Positions 35,925-44,229 of a DNA stretch of 64,000 nt are shown here, in pieces; within the stretch, counting starts at the first letter, position 1; every line of letters begins with the position of its first letter. The position numbers and the translations under genes were made by a program. The notes below the pieces were generated by a model. The model was not told the DNA's origin and did not search any database. It saw nothing but the letters and a program-made list of their open reading frames with translations. Source of the stretch: an uncultured Alphaproteobacteria bacterium (GTDB lineage: Bacteria; Pseudomonadota; Alphaproteobacteria; RF32; CAG-239); contig CAJTLY010000003.1 in assembly GCA_910577095.1 (NCBI GenBank), positions 1 to 64,000 on the forward strand, given 5' to 3'.

Positions 35925-37095
35925 CGCTGTCGTTCTCCCGGGGAAGAAAAATGTAGTAATGACCGCTCGAGTTCATCCGTCCGGCCGAATTCAGAATCTC
36001 GTCACCGCCGCTGCCCCAGAAATAGTCGCCGCGAACCGCGCCTTTTATCGCGCTTCCGATATCCTGCGCCGCCACCATTTTGTTAAGCGGCTGACGGTCG
36101 GGGGTTGTGGTGCTGAGCCACAATACGGCGCCGAGCGGAATATAGCGGCGGTCAACCGCCAAACTCCGACCTGCCGTCAGCGGAATGCCGAAAGCGCCGA
36201 CCGGACCCGATGTTGTCAGAATGCGGTGAAAAATATAACGTTCGTTTTCCTGCATAATTGCGGCGGCCTGTTGCGGATTTTCTTCCAGCCATTTTTTGAT
36301 GCTCATCATGTCTGCCTTGCCCGGTTCCAACAACCCTTTGCCCAGCAGAATGCTGCCGATTCCCTTAAAGCGGCGCCCGTTGTTGTCGGCATAGCCGATT
36401 CTCAACTGACTGCCGTCGTCGAGCCGGGCAATCGCCGACCCCTGAATTTGCATGATATGAATGTCGACGGCGCTGTCTCCCCACAATAAAACCGGTGCGT
36501 TAAACGGCGCTTTTTCAATATCGGCGCGGGTGTAATAAGGAAGCATCTTCTGCCCGCTGACCCGGCCGACCAGCCGGGCGTCCGGCAAATCGGGATCAAA
36601 GTCGCGCAAATTGATTTCGATCAGGTCTTGCGGTTTGCCGTAGACCGGATAACGATATTTGCCGTGCCGCTGCCGCGAAGCACGAATTTCCGCTTCGTAA
36701 TAAGAGGTAAACTTTCCGTCGGCGTTGCCGTTTCCCTGCACCAGATAAGGCGTAAAATAAGTTTCGAAAAAAATGCGCAGCCCCTGTCCGTCGCTGATTC
36801 CTTCTTCGTCAAAACGGCGGCAGATTTCCTGATAGTCGGCCGTTTTTATTTTAATTTGGCTGTCGGCGATATAGGGAGTTTTCAGTTGCCGGATTTTGGC
36901 ACAGGTGGCGGCAAAAACTTCGACGAATTGGGTGAGGTCGTCGTCTTGCCAGTTTTCGAGTTCATTGAAGGAGACCGGTGTCAGTTCCGCTTTTTCCGTT
37001 GCGGTCCGTTCCGCCGGCAGCGGTTGTTTTTCCTGCCGGCTCGGGCAGCCGGCAAGAAGGAAAACGGTCATCAAAACGAAGGCGGCTTTTTTCAT
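35917..37095 (-). CDS. mltA: membrane-bound lytic murein transglycosylase A (lipoprotein)
   Basis: Lytic transglycosylase that cleaves peptidoglycan glycan strands to 1,6-anhydro-muropeptides, anchored in the outer membrane. Signal peptide with lipobox LLAGC (Cys17). The MltA and 3D parts are visible, including the FTSYYEAEIRASR segment, LLWGDSAVDIHIMQIQGS and the C-terminal AAQDIGSAIKG with the catalytic-type Asp. Length 392. I use the ATG at 37095, 5 nt after tim44 and directly before the signal peptide. Confidence 0.93.
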   Translation of the reverse strand: MKKAAFVLMTVFLLAGCPSRQEKQPLPAERTATEKAELTPVSFNELENWQDDDLTQFVEVFAATCAKIRQLKTPYIADSQIKIKTADYQEICRRFDEEGISDGQGLRIFFETYFTPYLVQGNGNADGKFTSYYEAEIRASRQRHGKYRYPVYGKPQDLIEINLRDFDPDLPDARLVGRVSGQKMLPYYTRADIEKAPFNAPVLLWGDSAVDIHIMQIQGSAIARLDDGSQLRIGYADNNGRRFKGIGSILLGKGLLEPGKADMMSIKKWLEENPQQAAAIMQENERYIFHRILTTSGPVGAFGIPLTAGRSLAVDRRYIPLGAVLWLSTTTPDRQPLNKMVAAQDIGSAIKGAVRGDYFWGSGGDEILNSAGRMNSSGHYYIFLPRENDSDE

Positions 37096-37099
37096 CGGC

Positions 37100-37756
37100 T
37101 TATTTTTTCGTCGAGACCAGCAACCAGTTCGGGCTTGCGGAATTGAGGCTGCGTTCAAAAGTCCAAATGTCGGTAATCGACTGGATGAAATTTTCGTCCC
37201 CTTCCATAACTTCGCCTTGTTTGTTGCGCAAAATGTTAACTTGTTCGGAAACGAATTTGACGCTGATTTTAGCGAGGTCGCTTTTGGTTATTTTGGCGTC
37301 GGTAATCACCGCTTCGTTAAAACCGATAAAATCGGTTTCGGCGCTGATGCCTTCTTCCCTGCGGCTGGTAATGACTTCTTTAAATTTTTTGAGCAGGCTT
37401 TTGCCGACCAGCGTTTCCAGGGTTTCGATATCGCCTTTGGCAAAAGAAGTCACAATGATTTCAAAAGCTTTTTTGGCGCCGCCGATGAACTTGTCGCGGT
37501 TAAAGCCGGGAATGCGGCGCAGTGTTTTTTCCTGTTCGCTGAGGTCGCTTTCGTCGGCTTTCAGTTCGCCGCCTGCCATTGCCGGCTGCGGTTGGTTTTT
37601 GTTATGTTCCTGCATCAGAATATCAAAGATCTTGGCCGCGCTTTCTTTGCTGATTTCGGTCTCGTTTTCGGGGCGGGTGCCGAGCAGGCCGCGCAGTTTG
37701 ACAAACACCACCACGACCACGAACAATAAAATTATAATATCCAGATATGCAGCCAT
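37100..37756 (-). CDS. Tim44-like domain membrane protein
   Basis: 218 residues with one N-terminal hydrophobic helix (about 4-20), a polar middle and a C-terminal Tim44/MBA1-like domain (FDKFIGGAKKAFEIIV-type start, WTFERSL end). Bacterial relatives are thought to help membrane-protein handling, but their role is not settled. First gene of the tim44-mltA-smr operon, divergent from secB. Confidence 0.86.
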   Translation of the reverse strand: MAAYLDIIILLFVVVVVFVKLRGLLGTRPENETEISKESAAKIFDILMQEHNKNQPQPAMAGGELKADESDLSEQEKTLRRIPGFNRDKFIGGAKKAFEIIVTSFAKGDIETLETLVGKSLLKKFKEVITSRREEGISAETDFIGFNEAVITDAKITKSDLAKISVKFVSEQVNILRNKQGEVMEGDENFIQSITDIWTFERSLNSASPNWLLVSTKK

Positions 37757-37905
37757 TTCTTCCTCTGTAAAACATCAATTAAATTATTACATAATATAGG
37801 CGTAAACACGGATATTATCAACCGGAAATATTGACCGTTACGATTATTTATTATAAAATAACCCCGTTTAAAAATTTTATAATTGCCATTGCAGGAGAAA
37901 CATAA

Positions 37906-38361
37906 ATGGAAGAACAATCCCAAAATAAACAAATCGGCGCCATCGCGATCAGCAGCCAGTATATTAAGGATTTATCGCTGGAAATTCCCCATGCGCCGGA
38001 AATCTTCGGAGAAATCAAATCCGCCCCCAAAATTGACGTTCATGTCGATGTTAAGTCCGAACCGAAAGGGAACAATACGTACACCTCCCAGCTTTCCATC
38101 AGTATGAACGGCAAGGTGGAAGACAAAACTTTGTTTATTTTGGAGCTGACTTATGCCGCTTTTGCCGAAGTCAACGTTCCGGCCGAACATTTGGAACCGG
38201 TCCTGATGATCGAATTGCCGCGGCTGATTTTCCCGTTTGCCCGCAATGTGGTGACCCAGTGTTTGACCGAAGGCGGCTTGCCGCCGTTTATGCTGAATCC
38301 GATCGATTTCGCGGCATTGTACGCGGCGCGTCGGCAGGCGGCTAACGATTCGGCCCATTAG
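37906..38361 (+). CDS. secB: protein-export chaperone SecB
   Basis: Cytosolic tetrameric chaperone that keeps preproteins unfolded for SecA. Typical segments are SQYIKDLSLEIPHAP, the ELTYAAF strand and LPRLIFPFARNVV...GGLPPFMLNPIDF. 151 residues, normal. It is divergent from the tim44-mltA-smr operon, a usual alphaproteobacterial arrangement, and ends in a strong terminator. Confidence 0.97.
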   Translation: MEEQSQNKQIGAIAISSQYIKDLSLEIPHAPEIFGEIKSAPKIDVHVDVKSEPKGNNTYTSQLSISMNGKVEDKTLFILELTYAAFAEVNVPAEHLEPVLMIELPRLIFPFARNVVTQCLTEGGLPPFMLNPIDFAALYAARRQAANDSAH

Positions 38362-38380
38362 GCGAAAGCTTATGCGATCG

Positions 38381-38409
38381 AAAAAATCCGGGACTTTCCC
38401 GGATTTTTT
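38381..38409 (+). terminator. intrinsic terminator of secB
   Basis: AAAAAATCCGGGA (38381-38393) pairs TCCCGGATTTTTT (38397-38409) around a three-base loop, ending in T. Confidence 0.92.
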
Positions 38410-38416
38410 ATATTGT

Positions 38417-38445
38417 TAAAAAAAAGGGCCTCTCAAAGGAGGCCC
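38417..38445 (-). terminator. intrinsic terminator of the hydrogenase operon
   Basis: GGGCCTC (38426-38432) pairs GAGGCCC (38439-38445). On the minus strand the hairpin is followed by a run of at least eight T (the A run before 38426). Confidence 0.9.
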
Positions 38446-38455
38446 GGCTGAAAAA

Positions 38456-39913
38456 TCAGTCTTGTTTCCGATCCTTGAGATCCGGAGCGGTTTTAACATA
38501 GTTTTCAACCATGACGGTCGATTTCTTGGCCAGTGCAATGCAGCCCGGTCCGGCAACGCAGCCGCCTTCGCAGCACATGACTTCAACCATGTTGGCGTCA
38601 CAGCCTTTGGCGGCATATTGCTTCAGCAATTTGATGCTGGCTTTGTTCAGACCGTTGATTGCGGTCGGTTTGAACTCGGCTTTGCCTTCGACCAGCGAAG
38701 CAACCGCACCGGCTACGCCGCCGCTGATCGGAAAACGGCGTCCCTGAGCACAGGAAATCTTGGTAAATTCTTCCGGTTCGCAATCGGCGACATTAATGCC
38801 GCCCGCCACCAGCATGGCGCCGATTTCTTCAAACGTCAGCACATAATCGACGTTGGGATCGCGTTCGGCTTCAAAGCGTTTGGCCAGGCAGGGGCCGACA
38901 AACACCGCCACGCACTCGGGATGTTCCTGTTTCAGCAATTCGGCCGTATAGTACATCGGGGTGCGGGTGTGAGAAACAAACGGCTTGATTTCCGGAATAT
39001 GAACTTCGGCAGCCTTATAATAAGCCGGGCAGCACGAAGTCGTCATCAGTTTTTCGCCGTTTTCCATTTTTTCGATAAATTCGGCCGCTTCTTTTTGGGT
39101 GGTGATATCGGCGCCGATCGCTACCTCAACCACATCGGTAAAACCGACTTTTTTCAATGCGCCGACCAAATTATTGATGGTGCCGGGAAATTGTCCGACC
39201 ACTGCCGGCGCCAGCATGGCGACCACCTTTTTGTTTTCATCGGCCAACAGTTTCAGCACATCGACCATTTGTGACATTTCGACAATGGCGCCGAACGGGC
39301 ACGATTGCAGACATTTTCCGCACAAGATGCATTTTTCGGGATCGATATGTTCTTTGCCCGCTTCGTCCTTGGTAATGGCGCCGACCGGACAGGCTTCTTC
39401 GCAGGGGATCGGCACCCGGATTACGGCATGGTAAGGGCAAACGTCCTGACAACGGCCGCAGGAGATGCATTTGTCGGGATCAATCGTCGAACGTCCGTTA
39501 ACGATCGTAATCGCCTGTTTGGGGCAGTTAACCTGACAAGGTTGCGCAAAGCAGCCGCGGCAGGCGTCGGTTACCAAATAGCGGGAACGGATGCAGCCGG
39601 AACAGGCGTCGGTAATCACCGACAGTTTGTTAACGGCGTGTTCGGTGCGCTCCAACGCGCGTTCGCCGTATTCTTTCAGGCTGGTCAGTTCGTCGGTTTC
39701 GTCTTCGGGGGCAAAACCGAGGCTTGCCATGCAGCGGTATTTTAAGATCGCGCGGTCTTTGTAAATGCAGCAGCGGCTGATGTCGCCGCCCTTGGGACGC
39801 AGCTCCAACGGAATACGGTCGGCTTCGGCAAAACGGCCCTGCAAAAATTTCTCGACAATTTTAATCAGGATGCGGGTGCGCATCTGATTGGCATTATTCT
39901 TGGGTATTAGCAT
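38456..39913 (-). CDS. [FeFe] hydrogenase catalytic subunit, group B-like
   Basis: Reversible H2 oxidation/proton reduction with ferredoxin-type electron transfer. The N-terminal half has several 4Fe-4S sites (for example CISCGRCQDVCP and CILCGKCLQSCP). The H-cluster loops are TTSCCPAY (Cys294/295), VGPCLAKR (Cys342) and MCCEGGC (Cys448, Cys452), the group B form. The proton-transfer Cys is present, so it should be active. 485 residues. Its ATG overlaps the stop of the ferredoxin-like gene (TAATG). Maturases HydE, HydF and HydG are not in this window. Confidence 0.9.
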   Translation of the reverse strand: MLIPKNNANQMRTRILIKIVEKFLQGRFAEADRIPLELRPKGGDISRCCIYKDRAILKYRCMASLGFAPEDETDELTSLKEYGERALERTEHAVNKLSVITDACSGCIRSRYLVTDACRGCFAQPCQVNCPKQAITIVNGRSTIDPDKCISCGRCQDVCPYHAVIRVPIPCEEACPVGAITKDEAGKEHIDPEKCILCGKCLQSCPFGAIVEMSQMVDVLKLLADENKKVVAMLAPAVVGQFPGTINNLVGALKKVGFTDVVEVAIGADITTQKEAAEFIEKMENGEKLMTTSCCPAYYKAAEVHIPEIKPFVSHTRTPMYYTAELLKQEHPECVAVFVGPCLAKRFEAERDPNVDYVLTFEEIGAMLVAGGINVADCEPEEFTKISCAQGRRFPISGGVAGAVASLVEGKAEFKPTAINGLNKASIKLLKQYAAKGCDANMVEVMCCEGGCVAGPGCIALAKKSTVMVENYVKTAPDLKDRKQD

Positions 39914-40179
39914 TAGTCTTCCTGATTCAATTTTTCTCTGATTTTGTTTACAACTTTTTCAAAATTGGCTTCTTCGACCAGTTCGTCGTTGACCAGCACA
40001 AACGGTCCGCGGTTATATTTGGCGGTGGTGTTTTTGCAATAGTTCATGCAACGGGCTTCTTCAATCACGATTTTGTCGGCAATATCGGCCGGAGGGGCGA
40101 ATTCGAGAACCTGGATTTGGGCTGCACCCATTACAAAGCAGGAGGTTCCGCAGCAGATTTTTACTCTGATTTTTTCCAT
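39913..40179 (-). CDS. thioredoxin-fold [2Fe-2S] ferredoxin (NuoE-C-like)
   Basis: 88-residue redox protein. The cluster ligands are CCGTSC near residue 10 and CMNYC near residue 44, the C-x4-C...C-x3-C pattern of NuoE/HydC-type ferredoxins. It overlaps the catalytic hydrogenase and lies 14 nt after the phosphatase gene; it probably shuttles electrons to or from that enzyme. Confidence 0.88.
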   Translation of the reverse strand: MEKIRVKICCGTSCFVMGAAQIQVLEFAPPADIADKIVIEEARCMNYCKNTTAKYNRGPFVLVNDELVEEANFEKVVNKIREKLNQED

Positions 40180-40193
40180 AATATCTTCCTTTA

Positions 40194-41369
40194 CTATAAG
40201 TATCTGACCGAAATTTCTTTCAGGTACTGGCTTTGCAGCAGCCTGAAAATCTTTTTGACAATGTTGCGCCTTATCTCAAGTTCCATCGGCAGGCTCGGAT
40301 CCTGATGGGCAACATTGATTTTGGTGCCGACCACAAAATCGATGCGGTCGCTGCCGAGCAGCAGATTGACCAGTCGGACCGATGCCACGTTGGGTTTTCT
40401 GTCAATACCCTCTTTTAACATACGATACACGTCGGTCAAGGTTAAAATGCCTTCCGTTACCAAATCGATTCCTTCCATGAGAGAAGCCATCGGAATATTA
40501 ACGTCAAAACTGGTTTTGTCAATCTCGCATTTCAGGCATAATTCACGCTCGATAATGTTGGCGGTGGTGCCGCCGCAAATGGCGATTTTGCCGTCATAGG
40601 TCGAAACCAGTTCGGCAAACTCGCGGTCTTTGTCTTCGTCAAACGGCGGACCGGTCAGCACCAGCAGTTTGCGCGGGGTGCGAAAATAGATGCATACACA
40701 GCTGATGTCGTCGCCGGCTTTGCGATCGATTTCTTTGGTCAATGCTTCTTCGACAATTTTTTGCGCCAGGGTTTGCGAAGACATGTAAGGGTCTTTTTCA
40801 ATTTCTTTCAAAACAAAGTCAATACAGCCCTGACGCCCCCAGCCGAGCGGATATTTCTTGTTGCCGAGTCCGGCCTGGGTAACCCCGTCCGACATCAAAA
40901 TAATCCGGTCTTCGGGTTGGGTGGTGATTTGCGAAACGCCGATGGTGCGTTCTTTCCATTTCGGCGACGAAAATTCGCGTCCCTTAATTGCCAGTTGTTT
41001 GTTGCCGCGGATGAAAATATAACGCGGGTTGTCCATTTCGAAAATGCGGGTTTTGCCTTCCAGCTCGCTGTCGACGATCGAAAAAGTTGCATAGCTGATT
41101 TTGCGGATTTGACAGATCGGCAGCGCATCCATCATAATTTCGGAAGAACGCAGCAAATCGGTGTTGTCTTCCATAAACTTCATCGCCATCCGTGTGGTCA
41201 TCGAAGACAGAATGTTGGCTTTGACGCCGCTGCCGAGGCCGTCGGAAAGCACGCTGATCACTCGGCGTTCTTCCGGGATTTTTTTCGAATATATGGTATC
41301 GCCGAAACAGTCTTCACCGTCTTTTTGTTTTTGATAAGCGCCGATGTCGATAAACAGGGAATTGTTCAT
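40194..41369 (-). CDS. SpoIIE-type PP2C phosphatase linked to the H2 sensor
   Basis: 391-residue protein with a SpoIIE/PP2C serine phosphatase domain: VLSDGLGSGVKAN holds the first metal Asp, then ILMSDGVTQAG and AGDDISCVCI. After about residue 240 comes a second part of unknown fold (LVLTGPPFDEDKDREF, KIAICGGTTANII). Family members antagonise kinases on regulatory partners. Overlap with the PAS-hydrogenase gene (ATGA) and the arrangement recall hfs/hydS clusters of Firmicutes, so it should signal H2 status. Its target is not encoded next to it. Confidence 0.85.
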   Translation of the reverse strand: MNNSLFIDIGAYQKQKDGEDCFGDTIYSKKIPEERRVISVLSDGLGSGVKANILSSMTTRMAMKFMEDNTDLLRSSEIMMDALPICQIRKISYATFSIVDSELEGKTRIFEMDNPRYIFIRGNKQLAIKGREFSSPKWKERTIGVSQITTQPEDRIILMSDGVTQAGLGNKKYPLGWGRQGCIDFVLKEIEKDPYMSSQTLAQKIVEEALTKEIDRKAGDDISCVCIYFRTPRKLLVLTGPPFDEDKDREFAELVSTYDGKIAICGGTTANIIERELCLKCEIDKTSFDVNIPMASLMEGIDLVTEGILTLTDVYRMLKEGIDRKPNVASVRLVNLLLGSDRIDFVVGTKINVAHQDPSLPMELEIRRNIVKKIFRLLQSQYLKEISVRYL

Positions 41370-43129
41370 TGCTTGTCCCCATACGACTTGATCGGCTTTT
41401 CGACGCTGCTTTCCGATTCGCCTCCGGCATAGTCTTCGGCAATCGAACGCAGCAAAATCTCGGTCTCGGCCATATGTTCGCCGAGGGTGCAGGCGATCTG
41501 CTGAACAGTGGCCAGATTCTTTTTAATTACGTCTTTGGCTTTGGCGGCAATACGCTCTTTTTTCATTTCCATTTTGGTAACGTCTTGGATAATGCCGCCG
41601 ACGATCTGTTTCTTGTCGATGTTAAAGACCACAACGTCAAAGAGGCGGTCGTTGAAGCGGATATGCTCGCGGCGGATATCCTGTTCCAAGTCCAGCGAGG
41701 CGGCAAACAGGTTGGTAAAGCCGATAAAGTCACGTAGGTTTGCACCGTGCAGATTGTTGCGATCGTAAATTTCGCCGTGTTCTTCTTCGGACCAGAAAGT
41801 TTCGACAAACTTGTCGTTGTACTCGATAATGCCGAGGTCGCTGTCGGCAATCACAATCGGCGACGGAATGCAGCGCAGCAGGGCGTTGGCCTTGCGCTGA
41901 GCCTGTTGTTTCATGTTGGAAACGCACATTTCCGGTTCCGCTTTGCCGGCCAGCATCGCTTTGGCAAAATTGCGGCAGGTGTCGTAACCGCAGCCGCCGC
42001 AGTTTAATTCGTCTTCAACGCCGTATTTGCCGATCACGGTCAAGGCTTTGCGAATTTCGGTTTCCGTAAATTCGTGCGCCGGCGTCAGCTGACTGCCGTA
42101 TTGTCGGGTAATGTCGGTTTGCGGCGTTCTTTTTCCGGCCAGGTCGGTGAAAGCGCTTTGTCTGAGGATGTCAATCCGTTTGCTGAAACCGGGTTTGCGG
42201 TTGGTAATGCAAGGGCCGGAAACGCATCCGCCGTGACAGGCCAAACATTCGACAAACACCGGGCGGTCGGTCTCGGCGGCGTTGAGTTCGGCCAACTCGC
42301 GTTTGATGTTCTGGATTCCGGAAATCTGCATCATATAAGCTTTTTGTGCCGATGCATAGGGTTTAAGGGTTTCGATCATGCCGCCTTCAATCGGGTAGGC
42401 GGTGCCTTCCTGTGCCTTCACCATTGTAAATCGGTCGTAAACGCTGGTACGGATTTCTTCGGGGACAATGCCGGCGTCTTTAAACCACTGGCGAATGTCG
42501 GCAAAACTGAGACTCAGGCTTAAAAGGTCCGGATGAGCGTCGGCCTCGAGCTTTTTGGCAATGCAGGGGCCGACAAAAACCACTTCGATCTCCGATCCGA
42601 GCCGGTCTTTCAACATGCGGCAATGCGCCAGCAGCGGAGAAGAAAGCGGAGTCAGAAAAGGCGTCATTTCCGGCAGATATTTTTTGATATATTCCACCAC
42701 CGAAGGGCAGGCGGTCGAGATCATCAGTCCCGATTCTTTTTGTTCCATCAGTTTGGCGATATTCGATGAAACTTCTTCGGCGCCGACGGCGGTTTCGCCC
42801 ACGCCGCGGAAGCCGAGCCGTCGCAGTGCGGCAATCATTTTTTCGGCCGGCAGTCCTTCAAATTCGGTAATCCACGAAGGCGCCAGCGATACGTAAACGT
42901 CTTTACCCGAATCGATCAGATGGCGGGCGCGGATCAGATCGTTGCGCGGCTGTTTGGCCTTGGCCGGGCAAACCCGATAGCAGGTGCCGCAGGCGATGCA
43001 CAAATCGGGAACGATCTGAGCGCTGCTGTCTTCGATCTTAATTGCCTTGACCGGACAGCGGCGTACGCATTTGTAGCAGTCCATGCAGTTGTTTTTTATC
43101 GTATATAAAGGGTATTCGCGGTCAGACAT
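41366..43129 (-). CDS. sensor-type [FeFe] hydrogenase with PAS domain (HydS-like)
   Basis: 587 residues. Order: two 4Fe-4S sites (Cys15/18/21/25 and Cys44/47/50/54), an H-cluster domain, another 4Fe-4S motif (Cys377/380/385/402) and a PAS domain (about 410-530). The H-cluster loops are STACP (Cys141), VGPCIAKK (Cys189) and ACHGGC (Cys298, Cys302). Ala140 takes the place of the proton-transfer Cys of catalytic enzymes, as reported for group C sensory hydrogenases, so slow turnover and H2 sensing are likely. No kinase domain is fused; the overlapping SpoIIE phosphatase is the likely output. Confidence 0.9.
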   Translation of the reverse strand: MSDREYPLYTIKNNCMDCYKCVRRCPVKAIKIEDSSAQIVPDLCIACGTCYRVCPAKAKQPRNDLIRARHLIDSGKDVYVSLAPSWITEFEGLPAEKMIAALRRLGFRGVGETAVGAEEVSSNIAKLMEQKESGLMISTACPSVVEYIKKYLPEMTPFLTPLSSPLLAHCRMLKDRLGSEIEVVFVGPCIAKKLEADAHPDLLSLSLSFADIRQWFKDAGIVPEEIRTSVYDRFTMVKAQEGTAYPIEGGMIETLKPYASAQKAYMMQISGIQNIKRELAELNAAETDRPVFVECLACHGGCVSGPCITNRKPGFSKRIDILRQSAFTDLAGKRTPQTDITRQYGSQLTPAHEFTETEIRKALTVIGKYGVEDELNCGGCGYDTCRNFAKAMLAGKAEPEMCVSNMKQQAQRKANALLRCIPSPIVIADSDLGIIEYNDKFVETFWSEEEHGEIYDRNNLHGANLRDFIGFTNLFAASLDLEQDIRREHIRFNDRLFDVVVFNIDKKQIVGGIIQDVTKMEMKKERIAAKAKDVIKKNLATVQQIACTLGEHMAETEILLRSIAEDYAGGESESSVEKPIKSYGDKQ

Positions 43130-43149
43130 CGCATCGTCCTAAAAAGCAG

Positions 43150-43392
43150 TTACTTAAGAAATTTTTTTTCCAGAATATCCAGCAGCGAGCCGCTGTCTAT
43201 ATAATGGTATTCGGTATCGTCTATGGTAATGTTGGGGCCGATCGAGCATTGATTGCAGCAGCGCAGGCCGGTCAGCTCAATTTCGACTTCAATATTGTTT
43301 TGTTCCAGAAAATTTTGAATCAGCTGGAGGTTCTTGGCGTTTCCCCGGGCAAAGCAGGAGCTGCCCATACATACTTTAATAATGTGTGCCAT
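43150..43392 (-). CDS. thioredoxin-fold [2Fe-2S] ferredoxin, first gene of the hydrogenase operon
   Basis: 80-residue protein with CMGSSC near residue 8 and LRCCNQC near residue 44, the ligand pattern of NuoE-type [2Fe-2S] proteins. A second such protein lies at 39913 in the same operon; the two differ in sequence, suggesting one serves the sensor and the other the catalytic enzyme. A promoter lies about 40 nt upstream. Confidence 0.87.
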   Translation of the reverse strand: MAHIIKVCMGSSCFARGNAKNLQLIQNFLEQNNIEVEIELTGLRCCNQCSIGPNITIDDTEYHYIDSGSLLDILEKKFLK

Positions 43393-43430
43393 CGCACATT
43401 GTCTCCCTTTTGGAAAAGTCTATAACGAAA

Positions 43431-43458
43431 AGTATAACGGAGGATGTAAAAAAAACAA
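43431..43458 (-). promoter_or_regulatory. probable promoter of the hydrogenase operon
   Basis: On the minus strand TTGTTT (complement of 43453-43458), a 16-bp spacer and TATACT (complement of 43431-43436). I looked for an FNR box (TTGAT-N4-ATCAA) here and did not find one. Confidence 0.5.
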
Positions 43459-43477
43459 CTGTATTTTTGCTCAAAGT

Positions 43478-44224
43478 TTAATACATAATTTTGCTTAAAT
43501 AGAGGCCGCATGCGGGGGCGGTGGGGCCGGCGGCGCGGCGGTCGCGGGCTTCGAGAATGTCTTTTATCGCTTCGGGCTGCAGATGGCCGTCGCCGACCAT
43601 TTTGAGCGTGCCCACCATGTTGCGTACCTGATGGTGCAGAAACGAGCGCGCTTCCACCTCAAAAACGATGTTTTCGCCGTCGCAACGAATATCAAGACGG
43701 TCCAACGTCTTCAGCGGCGACTTGGCCTGGCATTTGACGGCGCGGAAGGAAGTAAAATCGTGATGACCGAGCAAAAACTTGGCGCCCTGGCGCATTTTTT
43801 CAACGTCAAGCGGCACTGCCACCGGCCAACTGCGGTTTTTTTCCAATATCAACGGTGCTCGGCGGTTGGTGATCTTGTAAAGATAAGCGCGTCCGACGGC
43901 GGAATAGCGGGCATGAAACGAATTGTCCGCCGCAGCGGCTTCGATTACGGCCGCCGGCGCTTCCATATTGCGGAGATGGGCGTTCATCGCCTCGCGTAAA
44001 CGAAACGGGTCAACTTCGCGATTGAGGTCAAAATGGGCGACCTGAGCCAAAGCATGAACGCCGGCGTCGGTGCGGCCGGCGCCGTAAACTTCAACTTTTT
44101 CCTGAACGAAAGCGTCGATTGCCTTTTCCAGAAATTCCTGCACACTCGGTCCGTCAAGCTGTTTTTGCCAGCCGAGCAGGTCAGTGCCGTCATATTCGAC
44201 CACAATCTTGTAGCGTTGCACCAT
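43478..44224 (-). CDS. truA: tRNA pseudouridine(38-40) synthase TruA
   Basis: Makes pseudouridine at positions 38-40 of tRNA anticodon stems. The catalytic Asp is in GAGRTDAGVHALAQ (about Asp52). VEYDGTDLLGWQ begins the protein, and FLHHQVRNMVGTL is the usual C-terminal motif. 248 residues. It starts 5 nt after the oxidoreductase gene, so the two are co-transcribed. Confidence 0.96.
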   Translation of the reverse strand: MVQRYKIVVEYDGTDLLGWQKQLDGPSVQEFLEKAIDAFVQEKVEVYGAGRTDAGVHALAQVAHFDLNREVDPFRLREAMNAHLRNMEAPAAVIEAAAADNSFHARYSAVGRAYLYKITNRRAPLILEKNRSWPVAVPLDVEKMRQGAKFLLGHHDFTSFRAVKCQAKSPLKTLDRLDIRCDGENIVFEVEARSFLHHQVRNMVGTLKMVGDGHLQPEAIKDILEARDRRAAGPTAPACGLYLSKIMY

Positions 44225-44229
44225 CAGAC

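Noticed and set aside
43393..43477. FNR box upstream of the hydrogenase operon
   Set aside because: TTGAG-like half-sites are present but not the TTGAT-N4-ATCAA arrangement.
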